This document shows, in pieces, positions 45,252 to 56,225 of a stretch of DNA of 64,000 nucleotides. Numbering within the stretch: position 1 is the stretch's first letter; every line of letters begins with the position of its first letter. A model generated the notes under the pieces. The model searched no databases. It was not told the DNA's origin and was given only the letters and a program-made list of their open reading frames with translations. Position numbers and translations under genes: made by a program. This DNA comes from Evernia prunastri (lineage: Eukaryota > Ascomycota > Lecanoromycetes > Lecanorales > Parmeliaceae): the NCBI GenBank assembly GCA_003184365.1, contig NKYR01000065.1:1-64000 (forward strand), given 5' to 3'.

Positions 45252-46900
45252 TGACCTCAGAGAATGGCCGTGATCTGTGTATGAAGAAGGTAAGAGATCA
45301 GAGGAGATAGGTAAAACGAAGCACAAACCTCAAAGACCCAGCGAGAAGAGCTTTGACTGGACTCATGGATCTTTATCACGTTCAATGTAAGATGACAGTC
45401 CAGGGCGCCTTCTAGGCCTCAATATTGGCTGTCAACACACCTTTACAATTATGCAGTGTGGGCAGGTCTCACGTAGGGGATGTAAGCTTGCAGATTGCAA
45501 CGCTGTTCGCTATAATAAGGCGTCGTTTGTCGACCGTGCATACTGCAATACTGGATTGAGTAAGACGCATTACACCAGGTGTGTCACAATTCAATAGCGC
45601 AGTGGTATCCCTTTGTGGACGATGTCCGAGACACGGATTGTTTTGCTCTCAGAGTATTGCTTGGCCAAAAGAATCGCAGGATTCGGTCCCTGGGCCGCAT
45701 GAACGCAAAACCAGAGCCTTGGGAAATGGGATCCGTTTCATGCATGGACGTTGCGAAATTTTGATAGGCTATAAGTTACCGATAGGATGTTGGGATCCGT
45801 TTCATGCATGGACGTGCTGATGGCTATAAATTACCGATAGGATGTTAGGGTTCTGACCCTCGCCGGTCGCAATCTCTGTCTGATTGTTTTCGGCGGAGTT
45901 GGAAGGATTGTATCCACAGGGTCCTCTATGCAAGAATTCCGGAAGCTTTTCGCGGTGTGCATGGGAAGGATTTGAGTGACACGCATATGCGGCGGGGACT
46001 CGATAAATTATCAAATTTCTTCCCCGCCGTAACAGCAAGTGTTGTTTATAACAGTCCATTAGACAAAATTGGAGAACAATTTAGACCTACTCTAGTAAAT
46101 CATTCTCATGTTAGTCAATGAAAGTCAGAGATAGAGATCAGAGACGAAAATACATCGTAACTGTTCTCTTAGCATAGTAGAGTAGGAGCCCGAGTCCTAT
46201 CAGTACCTTACAGAACGAATTTCACTATAATAACAAGGAAACGGCCATGAATTCTCAAGTGAGCCTTTAAGAACAGAGTACAACTTGCCACCAATACGCC
46301 GGTCATTTGGTAGGTAGTCGCGACTTTAAGATACCGAAAGCGTTTCAAGATGTTAAAATACACCTACTTGAATTACCTTACACTAGCGTGATTCGAGCGG
46401 GGTGTGTTGGCTATTGCCCCGTGCCGAACCCACCACTGCCCACCTCAAGGTAGCTTCGAGCTTTAGGCTGGAGTGATTGCTGAAAGCTGACCACCATGTA
46501 AGACAGGATTCCAAACAATCGTCCGAGCGTTGCACACTCAGTGGGTAGACGGCTTCTCCTCAAGAAACCCTGAGTCTTACTCTACCTGCAAGACAAATCC
46601 TAACCCATACTCACCCCGACCGTTTCGGGACGATCCTCAGATCCTTCCTTCAGCCTTGAGTTCTCAACCCATCTCCGGCAGCTGACCCTTGTCACAATAT
46701 CAAGCACACGTATCATAGGGGGCTGCGAAGCTGCGAACAGGTGCTCATTAGATATTTAATACTATCAACCGGCCTTGTTTCTTTCACAGACAACCTGCTA
46801 TTCTTCCAGCACCTCATAAAGCCTCTTAAGTGTCTCTATACTACTCACTGTGTATCGTCTCATCCTAGCACACTCTATACACATCTTCTAGACCATCACC
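45252..46900. other. Intergenic with a short tandem duplication
   Basis: About 1.65 kb holding the promoters of the rhodopsin-domain and SDR genes. It includes the repeat at 45727-45846 and a CT-rich leader immediately before 46901. Confidence 0.4.
45727..45846 (+). repeat. Imperfect tandem duplication, period about 64 bp
   Basis: The block TGGGATCCGTTTCATGCATG occurs at 45727 and again at 45791. Each copy is followed by GGCTATAA(G/A)TTACCGATAG. The second copy is about 8-9 bp shorter in the middle. No coding role is apparent. Confidence 0.7.
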
Positions 46901-47593
46901 ATGGCGCCTCCAGCTCCCATCTTCATCGTTGGCTCCGGGCCTATGATTGGCTCAAACGTCGCTCGCCTCTTCGCCACGCACGGCTTCACCCACATCGCCC
47001 TCTTCGCCCGCTCCACCTCCAATCTCTCTCAGAACGCATCCTTCGTCACCTCCGCCGCCCCCTCTGCATCCGTGCACACCTACACCGCCGACGTGACCGA
47101 CCACGTCGCCCTCACAGCCGCCCTCGAGAAGGCCGTGGCCGAAGTAGGCGTCCCCGAAGTCCTCGTCTACAACGCCGCCCGTATCAACTATGGGATGTTC
47201 GGGCAATACTCCACCGACGACATGCTCGTGGACTTCAAAATACCCAATCTGGGGCTCTACACGACCGCCAGCGTAATGCTGCCGCACCTGCAGGCGTTCG
47301 CCAAGTCTCACCCGGACGCGCACCCCGCGCTGTTCGTCACGTCGTCGGCACTCATCCACCAGCCTTTTGCGCCAGTGTTCTCTTTGTCTATGGCTAAGGC
47401 GGCGCAGGCGAGCTTGGTCAAGTTGTTGGCAGCGGACAATGAGGGCGTCGTTCATGTAGCATTGGTGACGGTGGGTGGGCAAGTGACGCCGGAGGAGCAG
47501 GTGAATAACCCGCCGAATATCGCGACAAAGTTTTGGGAGCTGTACGAGCAAAAGAAGGGAAGCTGGGAACTCGAGATGAAGTGCGGTTGGTGA
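46901..47593 (+). CDS. Short-chain dehydrogenase/reductase-like protein lacking the canonical Tyr
   Basis: Single-exon 230-aa protein. The N-terminal Rossmann strand and glycine loop are FIVGSGPMIGSNVARLFA (about 8-25), a variant of the usual TGxxxGIG. ADVTD corresponds to the conserved Asp near the adenine pocket, and VLVYNAARINYG to the NAG motif. LFVTSSALIHQPFAPVFSLS holds the expected catalytic Ser. The lysine is in SMAKAAQASL, but the position four residues before it, normally Tyr, is Leu. The start lies in a good context (CACCATGG). Length is slightly short for classical SDRs. It may bind NAD(P)H with altered or no catalysis. Codon use is G+C-rich, as in exon 6 of the GMC gene. Confidence 0.82.
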   Translation: MAPPAPIFIVGSGPMIGSNVARLFATHGFTHIALFARSTSNLSQNASFVTSAAPSASVHTYTADVTDHVALTAALEKAVAEVGVPEVLVYNAARINYGMFGQYSTDDMLVDFKIPNLGLYTTASVMLPHLQAFAKSHPDAHPALFVTSSALIHQPFAPVFSLSMAKAAQASLVKLLAADNEGVVHVALVTVGGQVTPEEQVNNPPNIATKFWELYEQKKGSWELEMKCGW

Positions 47594-49325
47594 GGGGCTA
47601 AGTCGAATTGGGACTATTCACTTCCGCAGTAGACCCTAAGGTATTTGGGAAATATGAACAGAACACTACGCATCAATGGCTGATTTTCATTTGAAACATT
47701 TGGTACAACAGAGATAAAATTGATTCCGCTCAATTCATGCGTCAAAGTGTATTCAATAGAAATGACGATTGAAGAAAGGATCGTTGTCAGGTCAACGTCT
47801 TCGACGATTCTGGGCTTCGCTGGCTAGGAGAGACTAAAAGTTACCACTTCAGCCCAATCATCGTAGATGTGTCGGTTTCGGCCACCTTTCATTGGAAATT
47901 AAAACCCTCTCACGAGACTATGACTTTGCATTTGTCTACTATGACGGACTCGTCGTGGTTGTACTGTCCCACGCTATGTTGGTAAGGGATGCTGCTAATC
48001 GCTGGGCAATGGTAGAATTGCACCTCAGCGGAGCTCAATCTGAGATCTGTTAACCCCGAGGGCCCCATCAGGCCCAGAACAGGTCCCTCAAGCTTTAATT
48101 CATGCGCTCTCAGGCAATAGTTGTGAACTTGTGAAGCCCATTACAGTAAGGTAGGTTTTGGGAGACTGGAGGGTTGATACCAACGTTGTCCAGTGGTTCT
48201 GGTGTCCACAGTAGTCGGACCCCGATTATGTCTATTTTGGAAAGGGTCTGCAAGGTGTGGAATGATCTGGCTAAAGACAGTCCTTCTTTGGAAGGCGGAG
48301 TGCTGCTGCTGAGACTGTCTGTGTGGTTCAACCATCTACCTCCAAATACATACTCTTCATACTATAGTATCACATACCACTCCTCGTCTACGATACTGAG
48401 ACAAAAAGGGCAAAGACTTCGACGATGCAATCCAGAGACAACTCATGGAATACTGGCGGAATTTATAAAAGCCCTCCAAGCAGCTGCGAACCCAAGCCAA
48501 TAGCAACATGGACTGGATTTCGCGCGCGCTCTCCCAACATCATCATTGTTAACCCACTTCCATCTCACAGTCTCTGTCAAAGCTCTGCCTTCTCCATGAT
48601 ATGGCATGTTTCAACCGGTGCTGGCGCTTAAAGAAACACCAGATCTTTGGGGCGCCAAATAGAAATATTTTGAAACACCAACGCGAAACCGCGTACTCTA
48701 CACCGCAACTTCGCAATCTGCTTACTCGGCCGCCAAGAATGCTATAGCTGTCTCGACCGTCTTTGTTCAGAGACGGCACATCACTCCGTGGGTTATGAGT
48801 GAATACGACCTGGCCACTCAGCTGGAAGGTGAGACGGTTTTTAAATCGGACGGCTCAACGGCCGGTTCGAGGCCTACGGATCCTGTGATCCTCAAAACGA
48901 GAGGACTAAACTTCGAGAAGCTTTGTTAGTGGCATACCTCGCCCGAGCCGCCATGACTTCGGAAACACGCAACGTTTCGTGCATATCGCAGCTGCCAAAG
49001 GCGGACAAGTCAAAAGGTGCCGCACGTCTGTCGAAACCACCCACGACGGGATTCTTGTCACCATGTAATGATCCTTCTGAGATCAAATCTGCCGTGTGCG
49101 GGGTAGATCGCAAGATTATCGTCTTGCGGGGAATTTTTGAAAAATATGATATACAGAGAGGCTTCTCCCACCGCACGCTTTGCCTTGCCTTGCTTGTCGC
49201 TGCGAACGTCAATCCTTGACGGACAAGTCGTTCATTTCATTTCTTATCGATCCTCTGGCTAGGATCGCACATTCTTTTGTACCTATTCATGAAGATCTGA
49301 CCGTTCGTCCCACCAACCTCACAAA
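47594..49325. other. Intergenic
   Basis: About 1.7 kb. Short frames only. Nothing was recognised apart from the expected promoter of the secreted protein gene at the right end. Confidence 0.4.
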
Positions 49326-51082
49326 ATGCGCCCCTTCTCCCTCGCAACGCAGTCATTTTGTCCTTCGCTCCTTGCCCTTTTCGCCATCATCCTCACCACC
49401 GTAACCGCGCAATCGAATTCCAACCCCGTCCTCACCTCTTCCTTCACCTGGAACCCCACCTGCGGTCCCACCGTGGCCTGTGGACCTTCTGCAGCCGGCT
49501 ACCAGTACGTATTCCTGGCGTTTATATCCCCTCTTTCGGACCACACCTAGGATTCTCGAGAGAAATTTCTCGAGACAACTTCCTCTGTGAAAACCCTCGA
49601 AGCCTCGAATGCCCCATCCAACAGGCAATACTGACACCGAAACCATAATCCAGCGGCACCGGCTTCGCCGCCTCCAACAATCTCACCTACGCCGGTTGCA
49701 CGAACCTCGGGGACAACACCGTCGACTGCAGTGCCGCCAGCATAGTCTCCGGGGTCGGCAAAGGCTGCGGCCAGTGCTGGCACATCACGCCGCAAAGCGA
49801 TTGGTTCCCCTCTAACGGACTCTCCGTGGGTACGAGCGTGGTGGTGAAGATCAACGACCAGTGCACCGATCCAAAATACTGTGACCAGACGGAGGCGCAT
49901 CCGCTCAACACGGGGTATGGAAAGGAGGTGCATATCGATCTCTGCGCTGACAGTGGGGTGACGGGGCAGTTTTTTGGAGCGGTGGGGCCGGGGGTGGTGA
50001 TCGGGTTGGCGCAGTTGTTGCCGGATTGCTCGGCGTTGGACAACGGGCCGTATGGGTCTGGGATGGGGAGTTTGGATGGTTCGTCGAGTTCTTCGTCGAG
50101 CTCGTCGTCGTCGTCGTCCAACTCTGGCAGTGGGGCATCGTCGTCTTCCGGCAGTTCTTCGTCGTCATCTGGCAGCTCTTCATCGTCAAGCTCTGGAAGC
50201 GACTCATCATCTAGCTCTGGGAGCGAATCATCGTCAAGCGCTGGAAGCGAATCCTCATCTAGCTCTGGGAGCGACTCATCATCTAGCTCTGGGAGCCAGT
50301 CATCGTCAAGCGCTGGAAGCGGCTCCTCATCTAGCTCTGGAAGCGAAGCATCATCAAGCGCTGGAAGCGAATCGTCATCGAATTCTGGAAGCGACTCATC
50401 ATCGAATTCTGCAAGCCAACCATCATCCAGCTCTGGGAGCGAATCCTCGTCAAGCGCTGCAAGCGAACCCTCATCTAGCTCTGAAAGCCAATCATCATCG
50501 AATTCTGCAAGCCAATCATCCAGCTCCGGGAGTGACTCCTCGTCAAATGCCGCAAGCGACTCATCCTCCAGCTCCGGGAGCGATTCGTCCTCCAGCGCTG
50601 CAAGCGATTCGTCCTCCAGCTCCGGAAGCGACTCATCCTCCAGCTCCGGAAGCGATTCCTCGTCGAACTCGGCCAGCGACGCATCTTCAAGCTCCGGGGA
50701 CGCATCCGTGAAACTCGCCAGCGGATCGAGCGGGAGCGGGAACTGGAGCTGGAGTGCTACCAAGATGCCCAAATACAAGCTGTCAAGCGGCCACGATGGG
50801 CCGAAAGCAGGCGCTCTTCTTGCCGATGCAGGCGCAAATGGTGCATCCGACAACGCCGCCTCGTCGAGCTCGACTGCGAGCCAGTCCTCCTCCACGACTC
50901 CGTCCGTTGCTCCACCGCCTACGCCTACGACGCTCGTGGCTGTGGTCAGCAGTAGTTCTGCGTCGGAGTCTGCGAATCCGTCCCAGGCGGGCGGTACGGG
51001 TTCTGAGCAAGATGATGACGGGGATGGTGGAGATGACGAGGGCGATGAGGACTGCGATTATGGGGACGCGGGAGAATTGTGA
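49326..51082 (+). CDS. Secreted double-psi beta-barrel (expansin/barwin-like) protein with long serine-rich repeat
   Basis: Exons 49326-49504 and 49654-51082 give 1608 nt, 535 aa; intron 149 bp. A signal peptide is evident (about residues 1-29: hydrophobic LLALFAIILTTVTAQS). Residues about 40-190 resemble a double-psi beta-barrel domain: SSFTWNPTCGPTVACG, GTGFAASNNLTYAGC, GKGCGQCWHITPQ, VVVKINDQCTDPKYC, with paired cysteines. VHIDLCADSGVTGQFFGAVG follows. From about 205 to 410 comes a low-complexity Ser/Gly region of roughly 10-residue units (SSSSGSD/E/Q, SSAGSE), likely heavily O-glycosylated and wall-associated. The C-terminus is acidic (EQDDDGDGGDDEGDEDCDYG), without a hydrophobic GPI signal. 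Enzymatic activity is doubtful; binding or loosening wall polysaccharide is a family-based guess. Confidence 0.78.
50079..50700 (+). repeat. Serine-codon tandem repeats
   Basis: Degenerate 30-nt-period repeats of the type TCATCTAGCTCTGGGAGCGA encode the Ser/Gly region. Their regularity keeps other frames on both strands open, which explains long spurious ORFs here. Confidence 0.8.
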
Positions 51083-52040
51083 TCGCTTTTCTACCCGGAT
51101 GGATGGGAGCCGCGTTTCTTGCGGTCTCATTCGGGGGTCTGACGGGCGAGTTAGTCGGGATCGGGTACATAGCACAGATTTAGACTCACATCCTGTGGAT
51201 GTGATTCCAGGCGCTATTACAAGTCATAGAGAATTGAAGTCGCATACTGTTGTACAACTTCGCGAATGTTTTCCGCCGTCATTGCGACGTTCGAGGATAC
51301 TTTGAGGGCGTGTGCTGCAAATGTTGCCAGGCACTGGGCGGTTGACTTAGCGCGAGCGAGACATGAGTACGACATTCACTCGAAATGAAACAAGAAGCCT
51401 TACCCCACCCTATGTCCGCCCACTCGCCGCGGTGGACCGATATGTACTCCTTCTTCATCTAAAACTAGCCAACCGAAAGGCTCGCCTGTCAAGTCAGCTC
51501 AGGACTTACATAGTCGACCTCGAACTCATATCCGCCGCAGACGTAGTCGAATGGCTGTACTCTCTCTGTCACTAAGGACTCATGAGGCCTCGATCATCTG
51601 TTCGGAAAATGCTCGTCATGAGTCAAGGCTAGAGGTTTGATTACTGTCTGTCTACTCATGAGGTTTCGCTCGGTTGCTTCTCGGGACGAGTCTTCTATAC
51701 TCCGATGATGTATCTCTCGTCCCTGGGCATGCCTTTTCTTCTTCTTCTTACGCTGTTGGGTTTTTTTCTTCCAGCAGCTATCGACCCGTTGAGAATTTGA
51801 AGCCAGAGGGATACCGTGTCCGGTGGTCGCGCGCTCCTTGACGTCGTCGTTCAACAATCGAATCTGTCCATGGTTATCGTTTTTGTCGTATGGACGGGGG
51901 CGAGGAAATTAGCTATCTGCGTTGGGTTAGGGCGAAATGGAAGCCGCAACGAGCGTTGAGGGTCATTGCATATCTTACATGCGCATAGAATGCGTTTGTT
52001 GGTCGGAGACGTGCGCTGTGTTGTACGTATTAACGCTGTT
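51083..52040. other. Intergenic
   Basis: Downstream of the serine-rich gene. Short frames only. A C/T-rich patch lies near 51725-51775. No feature is supported. Confidence 0.35.
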
Positions 52041-52242
52041 TATATGTGACGGAGATGAGGTGGATCAATGCGAAGAGGCGGCGCTTGTCGTTTCTTCTTC
52101 TTCTCCTTCTCCTCCTCCCCCTCCCCCTCCTTTGCTCTACCCTCCCCCGCAGCCACGCTACTCCTTCAGCGTTCAATCCCCGCACAGGACAAAATTCATT
52201 CAGCGAAGAAGGAAGACGAGCCTGCACAAAAGCGAGAAGTTC

Positions 52243-52278
<36 letters not shown>

Positions 52279-53220
52279 ACGGAGGAGAACCTGGTAATCA
52301 TTAGATTACGAGCACGAAAGGAGGGACGGCTCCGGTCGGGTCTCCTCCCCACAGCCCACCTAACCGAAGCCCGCAAAAGCCTCCAGGGGAGGCCCATCAG
52401 GGAAAAATACACGCTTGGGATCTCGGACCCCCCGTCCCGGGGCTCTCCGGGCTAGGAGAGGTCGTCCGAGAAAAAACGGTTTTGGGGCCATCTGGGCCCA
52501 AGGTATTGTGACGGAGTACCATGACTGAGCGGCGAAAGAGACTAAACGAAGAACATCATCTCCCGCTCCGTCCACAACACATGGAATCCCACGCACGGAT
52601 CATGTTTCCACCGCGGCGTCAATGAATGCCACAATTTCCCCGATGTGGAAATGACAGAGCTGGTAAAAGGCAGCGGACGCGTGGGCACCCGGGCGGGCCA
52701 TTTACATTGCACGCGGAGTCGGTTGGGGGTTTGGGGGACTTGTTTTCTTTTCCGTGTACATTTTCTCCATTCATTCTTTGTTTCTCGAGAGCGCATTACG
52801 TTTCCCTTTTGGATACCACTCTGCACCTGTCCGTGGAAGCCTCTTCTGCAGTCCCCAGCGCAGCCCAGCCCATCCGACTCCCGCCCAGACGTCACGCGCC
52901 AACGGATGTTCCGACGCCCTACTTACCACTTGCTCTCATTTCCCCATCTTGGGGTGGGCTTTTCTTCCCCCCGAGGGAGGTCGAAACATCTCCCTACCTC
53001 TCTCCGTCATTCCATGTCGGGAGGCACCGACTTGCTATCTACGACTCTCGAGTAATAGAAAGAAAAATATTCAGTCCCTCAGCGAGCTTGGATGGTGCTT
53101 CGCCTTCCACGGCCGCACTTCCAATTCCCACTCACAAGCTTTACCCAAACCTAACGCATTCATTGCTTTGACGACCAGGTACGTGTAGCCCGCGTTGGCG
53201 CGGGCAGAGGCAATGAATGT
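52041..53220. other. Low-complexity, pyrimidine-rich stretch of 1.2 kb
   Basis: Contains a CTT/CTC tract (about 52091-52132), an AG microsatellite (52246-52273) and long C/T-rich runs to about 53170. All three + frames are open for 140-180 codons, but their products look like translated low-complexity DNA. The composition fits a long promoter or leader of a regulatory gene better than coding sequence, though no such gene was identified downstream. Confidence 0.4.
52246..52273 (+). repeat. (AG)14 microsatellite
   Basis: Uninterrupted dinucleotide run. Confidence 0.9.
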
Positions 53221-53233
53221 GTGAGATCAGTGT

Positions 53234-53249
53234 GGGGGGGGGGGGGGGG
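53234..53249 (+). repeat. G16 homopolymer
   Basis: Sixteen consecutive G residues. Length may vary with sequencing or replication error. Confidence 0.9.
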
Positions 53250-53345
53250 AGCCTCCGTGCTCGGAGAGGAGGAAGGAGGGGGGTGGCGGTTTAGGGACGT
53301 GGAGAGCCTGGGGTGGGGCGTGCAAGACGAGGTGGGGGGAATGGC

Positions 53346-53410
53346 ATGGGATGGGATGGGATGGGGATTGGGATGGGGATGGGGATGGGGAATGGGGAAT
53401 GGGGAATGGG
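53346..53410 (+). repeat. GGGAT/GGGGAT/GGGGAA tandem repeats
   Basis: About a dozen 5-6-nt units beginning with 3-4 G. The + strand could fold into G-quadruplexes and the complement is C-rich. Confidence 0.85.
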
Positions 53411-53420
53411 AAGTTTGGAA

Positions 53421-54720
53421 TCGAGGAGGTCGAGGTAAGGATCGGGTTTGATGGGACGATTCGGAAAGAAATGCATGTGATTTGCAGTCGACGTGTCGTC
53501 AGAGGACGCTTGAGTCCGCTAGGGGTGAATGCAAGTAAAGAACAGGATGGACCCTCCTGCTGCAACTTCTGTGACGGAGTTGTTCAGACGAGCTTCAGGG
53601 GCTCAAAGAGATGAAGGAGGCAACCTTTGCGAGCTCCATGAGCTTCTCAGCCATCCTTCGTTACCCTGTGGACTCCACGCTCGATGGTGTTCCCATACGG
53701 GGAATTTTTTGACCTGGTTGGAGCATTGCTCAGCCATGATTCGGGCATCGAGGATGATGAACGAAACGAAGCTCTACGACCTCGCCCGCTCAGATATCCT
53801 AAAGACAGCATGTGAAACAGTGTACTCCACTGACTGGCTGATTCGTCTTCTAGCAAGTCAAAAAGCCATCCCTCAGACGCGTAAACATCATCCATCCTCA
53901 AAGAGCGAGGCCAGACGCATTATCCAGGCCCAACGTGTGCGAGCGCAGGGAGGCAACAACAGTGGTAGTGCCTATAGCTCAGACCCCCGCTCGTGGTTCC
54001 AACTTGCACGGACGCGGATGCAGTGTAGGTGCAGAGTAGGTACATACGCACACCTTTCCCATCCATCGTAAAAGTAAGCGATCTGATCGCCGGAGCTTTT
54101 TTCTTTTTGAGTTCTTCTTAGCAGCAACCGAGGAGAAAAGTAAAAAAGTTACCTTAGATCTCGCCCGCATTAGCCCGGGTTCGCTAATCGGAAAAAGCCC
54201 ACGATGGGCGCACGCACGTTACGAGTAAGAGTAGAGTGCCTATCCTATCCGCACGATGATAGCTTGGAAGATTGTTGGGTGGCGGCCTCGTGGAAGGTGA
54301 GTCGCAAGGCAAAAGGCGGAAGTCGGGCAGATTTGGCTTGACATGGGTGATCATTCTAGATGCTGCCTCGTCGAAGCCATATGCTGGTCATGCAGATAGA
54401 TAGGTAGATATATTTGATTTCGAGAAAGCGGTTGGGTTCGTTCTTCTGGAATTATTTGAATTCTGAATTCTGAATTTGAATTAATTAAAAGGCAAAGTCA
54501 GTGGAGGATTAAAAAATTCAAAATTTAAATCGACGAACAAGTCCGGTGTTTGTGATGTTTGTGACGATGATTAATGATTGGCAGAAAAGTAGCGCTCGAG
54601 CCCCGCAGCTGCACGATGATACGATGATGCCGGTAGTCAGAGGAAGATAAGCGAGGATCCACGCTGCAGGGTTTCTAAACTTTCTGACAATGCCCCGATG
54701 GCGTGGGAGGAGCTCGGTTC
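53421..54720. other. Intergenic with one doubtful ORF
   Basis: Includes the 53547-54071 frame listed separately and an AT-rich patch at about 54425-54540 with repeated GAATTCTGAATT. No supported gene. Confidence 0.35.
53547..54071 (+). CDS. Doubtful hypothetical ORF
   Basis: A 174-codon single frame beginning MDPPAATSVTELFRRASGAQ. The middle (ETKLYDLARSDILKTACETV) is mildly helical and charged; the end is Arg/Ser-rich. No domain is recognised, the opposite strand is also open over much of it (53647-53901), and the flanks are low-complexity DNA. A real short gene is possible but not demonstrated. Confidence 0.22.
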   Translation: MDPPAATSVTELFRRASGAQRDEGGNLCELHELLSHPSLPCGLHARWCSHTGNFLTWLEHCSAMIRASRMMNETKLYDLARSDILKTACETVYSTDWLIRLLASQKAIPQTRKHHPSSKSEARRIIQAQRVRAQGGNNSGSAYSSDPRSWFQLARTRMQCRCRVGTYAHLSHPS

Positions 54721-56225
54721 TGTTAGTCTGCAGAATTAACTACACTCCATCTTACCTGCATAGACATTCTTGATGTCACTTCGACCGCCTTCCAGACGCA
54801 ACGGCTCATTTCCCCCTCTTCCCACACCTTCCATGGCAAAGTCATCCATAAGACGCCACTCGGATTGCATTGGCCAGAAGAGACCGTCGCTGACCCTATC
54901 AGACGCAGACAGCCGCTGTGCACTCTCCAAAGCCACGTCCAAAGCCACGGGTCCAGCACATCTAGATCCTAGCTTGACGAGTTTTGAATCAGCGCCACAT
55001 TACTCAGCTGCGTAAGACTCGAGTCCAATGACTTGACCGCCATGCTCCAAGCCTTGAAACACAGAAACCGCAACCGACAATCTGCTGCCAACGGGCCTGA
55101 AGGCTGCCGCCGTCGCCCTCATCAGAGCCCGCTAACGCATCTTCAATATTCAGTCGCTCTTCTCATTCTTTCTCAGAAAAAAGATAACTACGCCTCTCAC
55201 CTTGAAAAATAACAGAGCGATCCCCATCCATAGCTGTGACCAAACCGCAACGCGCTCGGCCAAGTCTGTTGTAGCTGAACGGGGATCTCCGCGTAATATG
55301 CAACTACAGCCGCTTCTTCATCCGACGTGAAGTCACCATTGAAGAGGCATTGCCAGTAGTTCCACTGTAAGCGACGTTCAAGGCCAGTGACCAAGTTGGT
55401 TGCTGCACCGTGCAGCCAGAAATTTTCTTGCTCGGCATTGTGCCTCTGAGCGGAGAATGTGCGGTCATAGAGCTCACATAGCTGACGGGCTGGGGTCATT
55501 ATCTTTCGATTACCATTCGACGAGTCAGAACTGGTTCATCTCCGCGTAGAGATTCCGAGAAACTTGCTGATTGACAACTGACGCGAGATGAAGCAAGGGG
55601 TGATTCCAAGGCCACCCGTCGAGATGGGCGAGAATCGTAGGAGTCGTCAAATGCTGTTCTAGCCGTTGCCCGTAGCACCATCGCTGTACGCATCACTCCC
55701 AGCCGTGCCGACATCGAACGTACAACCCTTGTGCTTCCCATCTTCTCCGTTCCCCTCTTTTAAGTCCGCTCTCACTTGCACACTCATCACCATCACTACC
55801 AGTATTCTTCCCTTCATTCCCATCCAACTCCCCGGATCCATTGCATGTGAGCGCCACAGCCACGGACTGTGCACATTTCACAAAACCTGTGTCACTTTCC
55901 AACCCTATCTATGGCCTTTCCGCCGCGCCTTAAAGTAGGGTGCATTCTCGTATGTGTAGAAGGTGGGTAGGTGGCCATCGGAGCATGTGCGACGCTCGTT
56001 GATAATGGAGCTTTCGATGGTAGTGTTGAACGGGTCGTAGGCACCGAGGGGGGTACCGCAGATGTCCGGGGCGAAAGTGAAGGTGTTTATGAGCAGTGGG
56101 CTGTAGCAGGTGGAGGTGGATCAGAGGGCTATGCTTCCTGTAGAGTCAAGTGTAGACGAAGGAGGGCCTGTTGGTGGAGAAGAGTAGTACGGAGAAGAGC
56201 GTGGGGGACGGCGACGAAGTCATAG
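54721..56225 (-). pseudogene. Unresolved minus-strand gene or relic
   Basis: Several protein-like minus-strand stretches lie in order. About 56120-55908 is open for some 70 codons without ATG (FTFAPDICGTPLGAYDPFNT). 55902-55693 contains GFVKCAQSVAVALTCNGSGE. 55499-55197 starts MTPARQLCELYDRTFSAQRH and ends at a good GTGAGA donor. 54948-54736 contains GLFWPMQSEWRLMDDFAMEG. Cysteine content and the first two pieces suggest an extracellular protein. I could not connect them with splice sites that keep frame, because all three frames have stops near 55907. It may be a multi-exon gene of unknown family, two adjacent genes, or a decayed gene. Confidence 0.3.

Noticed and set aside
46952..47551. 199-codon minus-strand frame
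   Set aside because: Antisense shadow of the SDR gene; composition is Arg/Val/Gly-rich as expected from a shadow.
50052..50711. 219-codon + strand frame of Ala/His/Leu/Gln repeats
   Set aside because: Shifted-frame reading of the same serine repeat, with no independent start or domain.
49687..50895. 402-codon minus-strand frame rich in Glu, Leu, Pro and Asp
   Set aside because: It is the antisense of the serine-codon repeat. The sense strand has a signal peptide, a spliced cysteine-rich domain and a stop that fit a real protein.
52626..53171. 181-codon + strand frame
   Set aside because: Low-complexity C/T-rich DNA. All three frames are similarly open and the product resembles no protein.
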